Assembly (NCBI RefSeq): GCF_000313135.1
Contig: NW_004457285.1
Coordinates: 1 to 15,138 of the forward strand
Source: Acanthamoeba castellanii str. Neff
Lineage: Eukaryota > Discosea > Longamoebia > Acanthamoebidae
DNA length: 15,138 nucleotides
Direction of reading: 5' to 3'
Shown here in pieces: positions 7,860-15,138 of this stretch; the stretch's first letter is position 1; each line of letters starts with the position of its first letter. The notes beneath the pieces were generated by a model that had not been told where the DNA came from, searched no databases, and was given only the letters and a program-made list of their open reading frames with translations. The translations under genes and the position numbers were made by a program.

Positions 7860-10195
7860 ATGGAATCTAAGGTGGTAGACGCTACCTCTTCGCCCCTTCG
7901 TGCGTATCTTAACCGCAATTTTCCTGCGGCATTATGGAGAGAGAAGGTAGATCAGGGAGAAGACCAGGAGAAGAAAGGATGGACGGATAAGGACCTCATG
8001 GAGCACTTCTTCACCCTCTTCGGCGTGAATGTATTCACGGAGGGTTCCATTTTCTATCAATTCAAGTACGAGATGTGCCTTACCGAGACCTGGAACGAGG
8101 AGGTGAAAGAGGCTCGCGGCATAATCTTTGAGCGAAGGTCTGCTGCCGCTGCCATCGCTGAAGAGGGCTGGGTTATCGTCGGCCGTCCATTCGAGAAGTT
8201 TTTCAACCAACAAGAGTCCGAGTGCCCGGTCGCCAGCGCCAAGGTCTTCGACGCCAACTGCTCGACGTTCGGCATGGCCGAAAAGGCCGACGGGACCTGC
8301 ATCCAGTTCTGGTGGAGCTCGCCCGCCACCCTCGACGCCGTCTACGAGACGGCGCTGCAGATGGAGGCCGCCGCCGCGGCAGCCAAGAGCGAAGCCAGCG
8401 TTGAGCTCAACGTTGCCGACGACGAAGAAGAAGCGAATGAGGTGGAGAAGCAGGACGTCGAGGAGGAAGAGAGCGACGGAACGACTGGGTTCCAGGGTCT
8501 GGGCAAGGCCAGCCTGATTGAGAAGAGGGCGCGAAGGTTCAAGAAGGTCCTGCCGCGCGTCCTGCAGGCCACGGCCGACAGCCAGCAGCAGGGCGAAGGC
8601 GAGGCACCCAAGCACGCACGCGGACTGGTCCGAAAACCGCAGCACTACCACGTACGGCCTCACTCGCCTCACATGTCGACTCGGCTGTGCTTTGACCCGC
8701 CTCTGATCATGACCGAGGTAACAGGGCTGGCGTATCTCCACTCTTGGGATGGTGACTCCCGCAGTCATGTTCGAGAGGCTCTTCTGGGGCCTCTTCCTCG
8801 GAGACCGTGCCCAGGGCCACGACTATGAAGCTCTCCAGGAGTACCCAATCTCTTCTCACTCACTCACTACTCCCTCTATAGCTATGTAGCGCCTGGGAGT
8901 GTGATGGCTGATAAACATGTCCACCTTGAACACGTGCAGGCTGTTCAAGATATTCGACCAGGGCTGGACCTACTTGTTCGAGCTCTGCTGTGAGCAGAAC
9001 CAAGTTGTAAATAAGTACACGCAGGTACTTGCCGACGTTGCCTCTTGCGCTAGTGCGACGTGTCGGTACCCTGACGAATGACATGTCGTCGGCGAACAGG
9101 ACAAGCTTTACCTGATCGGAGCGCGTCACAGGCACTCCGGTGAGTTGATGACCAAGGACCAGCTCGACACCATCGCGCAGCAGGTTGGTGTCACTGTCAC
9201 GCGCGCGCGTTCATTTACCACCGCCGCTCGCTCACTCGCTCACTCGCTGCTCACCTGCGACAACCTCTCTCTTCAGCTGGGTCCTTCGGTTTCGAGACCC
9301 CGATATTATGACTTCAGCTCGATCGGGGTGCGAAGCCTGAAGCAGGCCAACGAATGGATCGAAAATGAGGCCAAGCGGACCGATCTCTACGGAGAGGTGC
9401 GCACCAGACATACATGAGTAGTCGGTGTTCCATTGCAGCAGCATCTCACTCACCCGCCCCTCGAGCAGACGCCAGAGGGATTTGTAGTTTATTGGAACGG
9501 ACTGCCTGTCGCCAAGATGAAGAATCGCTTCTACTCCGACAAGCATCTGCTCATCACTGGTACGTACGCTCACTCCATGTCGATTCGGGTCATGTTGCAA
9601 ACCTAGTGGTAGTACTCACTGCATTCTATTGTGTTGCTTTGGTTGTGCAGGGAACCTGCTCTCGAACCGTAACATCGCCATCGAGCGATATTTTGACGGG
9701 ACGATCGACGACGTGCTTGACGTGCTGCCGCCGCCCATACACACCTTCCTCGACGAGCTCAAGGAGAAGACCAAGGAGCTCATCCACGAGATCTCTCGAC
9801 TCGTGCAGCAATTCACCAACGATGTACATCTCCTCAACACACGACGCACGCACGACACACGCCACCGTACTGACTTTTTATGTTGTTGGGTGGCGCAGCT
9901 GCCGGCCGAGTGCTTTGACCAGTCGTCGGCCAGCGGCAGGAAGGCCTACGCCGACGCCATCAAGACCGTCGATGCCAAGTACAAGGGCCTCCTGTTCCAG
10001 ATCAAGGACGACGTGTTGCAGGCGCCGCAGGGACCGGGCGGCCAGCGGGAGGTGGCCAACCTCGATCGACTGGTGTTCGGGTGGCTCAAGGGCAAGCTCA
10101 ACTACGCCAAGTTCCACTCGTTGTGGAAGGCCACCAAGGTCAAGGAGATCCTCGACGACGAGCGCGTCCAGGCCGGCGGCAACTACAAGTCTTGA
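7860..10195 (+). CDS. T4 Rnl1-type ATP-dependent RNA ligase
   Basis: Eight exons: 7860-8717, 8776-8840, 8940-9024, 9100-9183, 9277-9396, 9469-9559, 9651-9823, 9899-10195; 590 residues. It should seal RNA 3'-OH/5'-phosphate ends through a lysyl-AMP intermediate. The N-terminal core has an aromatic FYQFKY strand, EARGIIFE at about 84-91, and GRPFEKFFNQQE. Motif I is EKADGT with the nucleotidyl lysine at 142. About 95 residues of acidic, alanine-rich and basic sequence follow (about 155-262), which look like an insert. Motif III is YLFELC (319-324) and motif IV is EGFVVYW (407-413). Motif V is KMKNRF with lysines 420 and 422. A helical C-terminal region of about 155 residues follows. There is no kinase or phosphodiesterase domain, unlike fungal tRNA ligase. 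The exon 1/2 junction is uncertain because the pyrimidine-rich CGCAG acceptor at 8764 is out of frame, while TTCGAG at 8775 fits. Confidence 0.87.
8325..8645 (+). other. Acidic/low-complexity insert of the RNA ligase
   Basis: This part of exon 1 encodes an alanine run (MEAAAAAAKSEAS), then glutamate/aspartate-rich sequence (DDEEEANEVEKQDVEEEE), then a basic stretch (IEKRARRFKK) and a glutamine-rich patch. It separates motif I from the STR-containing strand that precedes motif III. In compact relatives this spacer is short. Continuous frame and absent splice sites argue that it is translated. Confidence 0.6.
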
Positions 10196-10284
10196 TGCTT
10201 TCGTGGTCCAACCAGACAACGAGAATTCCATTTTCCATTTCCTTTAGCATTTCTCTTTCGTTTCCTTTTGTCTGTACCCGGGTC

Positions 10285-12076
10285 ATGAAGCTGTCGCACC
10301 GCCTTGCCCTCACCTCTTCGGTTCGTAGCTGCGGCTTCGCTGCTGTGGTACCACTCCTTTCCCTTTTCATTCGTTCGTGTTCTTATCTTCGTCCAAAGGT
10401 GTGATCTGATCTGATTATGGCCCCTTGGTGTTGGCTAGCGGGGGTTCGGGAGTGTTACAGGAGGGCAGGAGCCGCTGTTCCGGGGCGTGTTCCCGCCCAT
10501 CACCACTCCGTTCGTGGAGGGCACCGAGGACGTCGACCACGCCGCTCTGGCGCACAACGTGCAGCGCTACGCTCGCAAGGAGGTACCGTATATGGCCATT
10601 TGGTGGTATTCAAGGCCATGACTACGTCGAGTAGTGGTCAAGCGCTCGCACTGAACTTGGAAGCGAATGGACCACCGGTGCAGAACGGACTCTCGGGCTT
10701 GGTGGTGCTGGGCTCGAACGGCGAGTTCCCGTTCCTCACCTCCGCCGAACGGATCGAAGTGCTCCGCACGGCCAAGCTGGAAGCCGCCAAAGCGGAGCAG
10801 GTCTGCCTTTCTCGCCCTCATTCGTTCATGAATGACCGTGCGACTCACCGCCTCGATGGCGGCTTTCCTGCGTGAGTAGGAAACCGGGCACAAGCTGCGT
10901 CTGATCGCTGGCACCGGCTGTGTGAGCACCAGGGAGACCATTGAGCTCACCAACGCCGCCAAGGACCTCGGCTACGATGCAGTCATGCTCGTGACGCCGG
11001 TGCTTAGCTGTCCACCATCTGGCTCATGTTGCCTGTCGCTCACACTCTTTCCCCCCCCCAGTACTACTACACCAACACGATGCAGAACAACCTCCAGCAT
11101 CACTACACCGAGGTAAGGCACCGAGCCACATGTGAATATGTCGTAATACACGCATATTATCACATTATCTACATATGTACAGAAATATTTACACATGTTC
11201 GCCTAACCGGCTTCGGGGGAGTAGGTGGCGAAGAACGTGGGCGGCATGCCGATCATCCTGTACAACGTCCCGCCGATGGCCGGCGGCGTGGCCTTCACCG
11301 TGCCCCTCATCCGCGACCTGGCCGAGATCCCCAACATCGTCGGCATCAAGGACACCTCCGGCAACATCGTGCAGCTCACCGAAATCGTTCAGAAAGTCAA
11401 GGTCACACCCGCCTCTTCATCCTCCTTCTTTGTTTGTTGTGTGCGATCGGCTTTGTCCAGTGCACGGGGACTGACTCCAGTCTCGTGTTGCTGCTGTACC
11501 ACACACAGCTCCCGCTCGCGAGCAAGGGCAAGTCGTTTTCGGTGCTGGCTGGGTCGGGCAGCTACTTCTTCCCCGCGCTCACCGTCGGAGCCGACGGCGG
11601 CGTGATGGCGCTGGCCAACATCATCCCACACGTGCGCTGGCCTCAGCTCTTCTTTGCCCTCTTCTCTCAGGCCTCTTGGCTGTGTCGCCAATCGAGGCTC
11701 ACGCGGTGCATTTTTACGACCAGGTGCTGAGCCAGCTCTACAAGGACTTCCACGCGGCCGAGGCCCAGCCCCACCTCCTGCACCAGTGCCAGAAGGTGCA
11801 GCACGCCGTCGTCGAGCTCAACCAGAAGATCACCGCCGGTACTGCTCTCCCATTGTTCGCTGCTGCGGCGTTGTCGCTGGCTGCTAACGGCTGCTCCCAT
11901 GTGCGGCAGAGTTTGGCACACCCGGAATGAAGCGTGCGCTGGACCTGTCGAACGTGTACCGCGGCGGAGTGCCGCGCAGACCGCTGCGCTCGCTGTCCGA
12001 CGAGAGGGCGCAGGTGCTCGTCTCCGTACTCGAGCGCACCGGCAAGGACCTTGGCCACCTCGGCTTGAAGCTGTAG
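10285..12076 (+). CDS. HOGA1: 4-hydroxy-2-oxoglutarate aldolase, probably mitochondrial (DapA/NAL superfamily)
   Basis: Nine exons: 10285-10347, 10469-10582, 10684-10800, 10880-10999, 11062-11112, 11225-11401, 11509-11631, 11697-11838, 11910-12076; 357 residues, slightly longer than animal HOGA1. The enzyme cleaves 4-hydroxy-2-oxoglutarate to pyruvate and glyoxylate in hydroxyproline breakdown. Class I aldolase features are present: GVFPPITTPF at the barrel start, GSNGEFPFLT (69-78), tyrosine 168 in ILYNVP, and the Schiff-base lysine 197 in IVGIKDTSG. LAGSG and GGVMALANI follow. GSNGEFPFLT is more like HOGA1 than the GTTGE loop of dihydrodipicolinate synthase. The first 21 residues (MKLSHRLALTSSVRSCGFAA) are basic and hydroxylated without acids, a likely mitochondrial presequence. 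At exon 8 the strong CTCAG acceptor at 11670 is out of frame; ATCGAG at 11696 fits frame and alignment. Relatives such as KDG aldolase are less likely. Confidence 0.88.
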
Positions 12077-12160
12077 TCACCATCCCCACCCACCCCTCAG
12101 GTATGCCAACAATGTCGCAAAAAGAGAGCTGTGAAGAGAGTGCAGTGCAATGAAGCGTGA

Positions 12161-13909
12161 TCACCAGTCCTTCAGTGGACCCGGATAGCGGTAAGCCAGC
12201 CTTCGTGCCGGGAAGGCCCGCAGGATCCGGTCCTGCCAGTCCGGCGGCAGATCCGGGTACCCCAGCCCGCTTGCGGCGACGACGACCGACGACCGCAGCC
12301 GCTGGCAGTCGTCGCCGCGCAGTTGTGCGACGTGGAGCCGTATCAGGTCGAGCACGAGTGCGACGATCAGCTCGCGCGGCAGGTCGCACAGCCTGGACGC
12401 CGAGTGCTTGGCGTCCCCCGTCTCCGCGTCCCTGGCTGCCATCATCAGCAGCGTCCGCACTTCGCGCTGGCACTGTGTGCGTGTGCGTGTGCGGTGTGTG
12501 TGTGTGTGTGTGGTGTGCGTGTGTGTGTGCGGTGTGCGGTGTGTGTCGAGTTAGATCAGTGCAGTTGGGGCAAACGCCGTCTTGTCGCACCTCGGGAAAG
12601 AAGCCCATGAGTTTCTTCACCCAGGGCGAGCTGGGGCTGGTCATCATTTCGTCGATGACCACCGGGCCGGGCTGCGCCAACAGTTTCGCGATGGCTCTGG
12701 CCTTGCTCGCCTGCCCCGCGGGGTCCGCCGTCCACGCGTCGATGGCCCTCTGCAGCTCGGGCGCTTCGCTGCACGCCTCTCGTAGGTGGGAGTAGTCCAA
12801 GACCAGCAGTTGCTCCCGAAACATCTGCAACACTCCCACTACGTGCGGCATCGACAACGTGCGGAAGCCTGTTGATTGAGAAGATGAAGAAGAAGGCAAC
12901 ACTTTCGTTACACAGCCAACAGCTCAGTCACTAGCACGAGGCATGGGTGCGAACAGTTGTTTTCCTGGTCGTAGAGGGCCACGCGGCCGTCGGGTGCGAC
13001 CAAGGGGTGGTGGATGGGCGTGAGGACTTGCAGTCGGAGAGGCTCGGCGGGATGTTGGCGGGCCAGGTGGACGCGCACAGCAATCTTCGAACCTATGGGA
13101 GGGAGAGCATCACGCGAAGATGGTTGGTACAGCTACACAAATGCACCACCGCACACACCGCACACGCACGACCGCACACGCACACGCGTAAACGCTGCCC
13201 GGTTGGGGCTTGATGAAGAAGGTAAAGCGCCGGTAGGTGGTGGTGTCGACCTCACACAGGGTGAGGCCGGATGCGCTGGGGGCGAACTGGTCGGTCCCAA
13301 ACCTCGACGTGTGTTGGAGCTGCAGCAACTGCTTGAACTGGTGCGCAATCCGTGTTCTGCTCTCGGGCAACACTGCATGTGCACCATGGTGTAGTGTGCG
13401 TCGCATGTAAGTGCTATGCTGCTCCGTGGGCGTGTCGTATGCGTACGACGTGTGCAGTGCGCAGTGTGTGCGGTGGTGTCGTGTGATTGATCGGAGTTGA
13501 TAAGTAAGACGGGGGTACGGGGTTCGGTGAGTTCGCAAAGCCAGGGCATGGGGAAGAGTGGGTAGTCCGGCGCATCGTCGCGGACGGAGAGGCGGACGAA
13601 GGGCGTCGAGCGGTCCTCCTCCGCAGCTGCGCGCAGGAAAGGGACCGCAGAGGTGGTGGCGGTGGGCTCGAGCAAGAGGCCATACTGGCGCAGGGGGGCG
13701 TGGTCCTCCAGCTCTGCGTGAGGGGTGGTGGTGGACCCGTCGTCGACCAGTACCAGGAGCTGGGCGTTGGGCCGCAGGAGCCGAGGTTCGTGGAGGGCCT
13801 CGAGGAGCACCTTGAGCTGGCCCACCGTCGTGTCTCGCCACACCCCGACTCGCCAGTCCTCGCCCTCCCAGCGAACCACCACCTCCCAGCCCTCGCGGTC
13901 CGCTGTCAT
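12161..13909 (-). CDS. Ubiquitin-like domain fused to a catalytically dead E2 (UEV-like) domain
   Basis: Five exons: 13909-13519, 13372-13184, 13092-12955, 12868-12591, 12472-12161; phases agree, giving 435 residues. Residues about 6-84 look like a ubiquitin fold: WRVGVWRDTTVGQLKVLLEA, then a LVLVDDGS hairpin, and DHAPLRQYGLLLE. A linker follows. Residues about 135-270 resemble an E2 fold: helix RIAHQFKQLL, strand YRRFTFFIKP, HPAEPLRLQVLTPIHHPLV, GRVALYD, and helix MPHVVGVLQMFREQLL. The E2 HPN motif reads H222-P223-L224 and the catalytic cysteine position is A232, so conjugation is not expected. A UEV-like scaffold or ubiquitin-binding role is inference. The last 165 residues are mostly helical and unrecognised (LCDLPRELIVALVLDLIRLH). 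Exon 2 and 3 donors (GTGCGT, GTTCGC) were chosen by phase. An upstream in-frame ATG at 13951 would add 14 residues. Confidence 0.68.
12475..12546. repeat. (GT)n-rich microsatellite at the 3' end of an intron
   Basis: Imperfect GT/GC dinucleotide tract within intron 4 of the UBL-E2-like gene. On the transcript strand it reads CACACA directly into the acceptor CACACAG at 12473, replacing the usual pyrimidine tract. Confidence 0.88.
13151..13188. repeat. CA/CG dinucleotide-rich tract spanning a 5' splice site
   Basis: Plus strand reads imperfect CACACG repeats; on the transcript strand this is GTGTGCGTGTGC. The tract contains several GT dinucleotides, so it offers alternative donors for intron 2 of the UBL-E2-like gene. 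Confidence 0.75.
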
Positions 13910-13976
13910 GTGTGAGGGGAAAAATAGTAGAATGCCGTGTGCGCAGCACATACAACCAACATGCAGTGGTGAACTA

Positions 13977-13982
13977 TTTATT
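13977..13982 (-). terminator. AATAAA poly(A) signal of the acidic gene, overlapping a TATA-like element
   Basis: Minus strand reads TAAATAAATAG around here. AATAAA at 13982-13977 is about 39 bases past the stop of the acidic coiled-coil gene (14021). The same AT-rich block lies about 70 bases upstream of the ATG (13909) of the next minus-strand gene and could act as its TATA element. Confidence 0.55.
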
Positions 13983-14020
13983 TACATGACGGCCGTGTCT
14001 TGTGGTTGTGTTCTCTAACG

Positions 14021-14943
14021 TTAACCGTGGTTGATCAAGTGGCCGTAGTCGTTGTTGGGCATCGCTCCCCCGTAGCCATCGGCGTCGGGGTGCGAGTCTG
14101 GAGGGGAGGAGTGGGGGACGTCTATCGGGCGCGAACTCAGCACTGGACCGACTCGGTCTTGCCAGATCGCCTGCTCCTCTGTTGGTCGGTCAAACAAAGA
14201 GTTAGTCTCAGCTGCCCCTCCATGTTTGCAGAACGATCAGGGTGAAGCGGTGGCGGGGTACCAGCATCTCCTTGATGAGGTTGTTGCCGCGGGACCTCTT
14301 CCGAACTGGGGTCTGCTGCTGCTGCTGCTCGGGGGCGACCTCGGCACTGATGTCCCTGTCGACCTTCTCCTCCTCCTCCTTCTCTTCGACCACCACTTCA
14401 ACTTCCTCGCTGTCTTCGCCTTGCCCTTCCTCATCATCGTCTTCATCATCATCATCGCTCTCTTCCTCCTCTTCAACCTCGTCTTCGCTTTCATCATAGT
14501 CGCTGTCCTCATGGTCGAGCTCGTTGTAGTCATCGTCTTCTTCATCATCTTCATCCTTATCATCGTCCGTGTCGTCGAGGTCCTCCTCCATGCGTCGGAT
14601 TTCCTCCTCGAGCTTGCGGGCCTCCTCCTCCGCCATCTCGGCTTCGGTCTGGAGGTGCTGCAGGGCCTCCTCCTGCTCCCGCACGTACCTCGGCGTACTC
14701 ACCTCCCTCGCCCTTCGCCCTACACACGCCAACAAGTCAGGTCCAATTGACCGCACACACCTCCGACCGCACACATTGTCGCCACACACACACACACACA
14801 CACGGAGGGGAAGAAGTACCGAGAGTGATGGCGAGTACCATGCGCCTCCTCGACTCGAAGGCGCTCTTGCGGAGGCGGTGGTCGGAGGAGGTGGGAGAGA
14901 CCAGCTCGGTGGTTGTCGGGTTCATCGTGATGCTGGAGGTCAT
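14021..14943 (-). CDS. Acidic coiled-coil protein, 245 residues, unrecognised
   Basis: Three exons, 14943-14820, 14719-14262 and 14176-14021, with matching phases. The N-terminal 42 residues are Ser/Thr-rich, then basic (FESRRRM). Residues about 43-85 form a probable coiled coil (QEEALQHLQTEAEMAEEEAR, then KLEEEIRRMEED). Residues about 85-160 are almost wholly Asp/Glu, like acidic tracts of nucleolar or histone-binding proteins. A glutamine run (QQQQQ) and a basic PVRKRSRGN follow, the latter a possible nuclear signal. The last exon ends DYGHLINHG and has no acidic bias. A nuclear chaperone-like role is only a guess from composition. At the last acceptor, CAACAG at 14179 is out of frame and the overlapping AGAG two bases on fits. 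If intron 2 is retained, the protein ends instead at a TGA at 14210-14208. Confidence 0.68.
14783..14803. repeat. (CA)n microsatellite in intron 1 of the acidic gene
   Basis: A near-perfect CA run on the plus strand, reading GTGTGT in the transcript, 15 bases downstream of the GTACTT donor at 14819. Confidence 0.9.
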
Positions 14944-15138
14944 CCTGCTTGTTTGCTTGTGTGGTGCAGTGATGTTTGCTTGCTCGTCGCGGCGGCGTCG
15001 GCGATGAGGAAAGTGGTGAGCAGGTCGAGCTTTGTGTGCGATCGGCCAGCCGTCTTTGGTCGGTCGTGATGGAAACTTGGTTTGGTGTGACACGTCTGCA
15101 CGAATCCGACCAACCGGACAAGGCGGGTGAGGCTCAAC
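14944..15138. other. Upstream flank of the acidic coiled-coil gene
   Basis: About 195 bases to the window edge. It should hold the 5' leader and promoter of the minus-strand gene starting at 14943. Open frames here show no family similarity, and I see no TATA box. A further upstream non-coding exon cannot be excluded. Confidence 0.4.

Noticed and set aside
7932..8768. Minus-strand 278-codon frame opposite the RNA ligase
   Set aside because: It is a shadow of the GC-biased ligase exon, whose plus-strand motifs are decisive.
8860..9135. Minus-strand open frame containing LVLFADDMSFV, like a reverse transcriptase FADD motif
   Set aside because: It is antisense to RNA ligase exons and introns. 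The motif straddles a splice junction of the ligase, and no other reverse transcriptase motif is present.
11667..12902. Long 411-codon minus-strand open frame
   Set aside because: Its start is a real exon of the UBL-E2-like gene, but it then reads through a CA-repeat intron (giving His/Thr repeats) and antisense to the aldolase.
13151..13188. Short CA/CG repeats considered as a CRISPR-like or satellite array
   Set aside because: It is a simple dinucleotide microsatellite with no spacer-repeat structure.
14208..14261. Continuation of the acidic protein to a TGA at 14208
   Set aside because: Kept only as an intron-retention alternative. The GTACCC donor at 14261 joins in frame to a 51-residue exon ending at 14021 that looks coding, though this is not proven.
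14226..14750. Plus-strand frame rich in Leu/Val/Ile, looking like a membrane protein
   Set aside because: It is the antisense shadow of the GAN-codon acidic tract, which automatically reads as hydrophobic residues.

Overview
The window is nuclear DNA from an intron-dense, gene-dense, GC-rich protist. I see no operons, ribosome binding sites, tRNA, rRNA, CRISPR or insertion sequences. Coding exons favour G or C at third positions, introns are about 50-150 bases, and many 5' splice sites read GTACNN. RhoGEF, RNA ligase, CBS and ubiquitin-fold families together suggest a free-living amoebozoan, most likely Acanthamoeba-like; that assignment is inference.

I rebuilt eight genes by following reading frame and phase across introns. 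(1) 1-109, minus, is the 5' end of a small secreted protein, possibly carbohydrate-binding. (2) 551-5243, minus, is a 21-exon Rho guanine-nucleotide exchange factor with DH, C1-like zinc finger, PH, PX and SH3 modules. (3) 5571-5970, plus, encodes an unrecognised 76-residue protein. (4) 6133-7484, minus, encodes a four-CBS, AMPK-gamma-like protein. (5) 7860-10195, plus, encodes a stand-alone T4 Rnl1-type RNA ligase with a long acidic insert. (6) 10285-12076, plus, encodes a probably mitochondrial 4-hydroxy-2-oxoglutarate aldolase (HOGA1-like). (7) 12161-13909, minus, appears to encode a ubiquitin-like domain fused to a catalytically dead E2 (UEV-like) domain and a C-terminal helical region. 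(8) 14021-14943, minus, encodes an acidic coiled-coil protein.

The layout is very compact. Genes 2/3 and 4/5 are divergent pairs sharing short promoters. Genes 3/4 converge on an 18-base palindrome carrying an AATAAA on each strand. Genes 6/7 converge with about 84 bases between stops. Genes 8 and 7 are head to tail with one AT-rich element that may be both poly(A) signal and TATA box. The genes do not form one pathway.

The best candidates for something undescribed are the UBL-pseudoE2 protein (gene 7), the DH-C1-PH-PX-SH3 order of gene 2, and the insert-bearing stand-alone RNA ligase (gene 5). Exon boundaries are hand-derived. Several are uncertain where the strongest-looking acceptor is out of frame.
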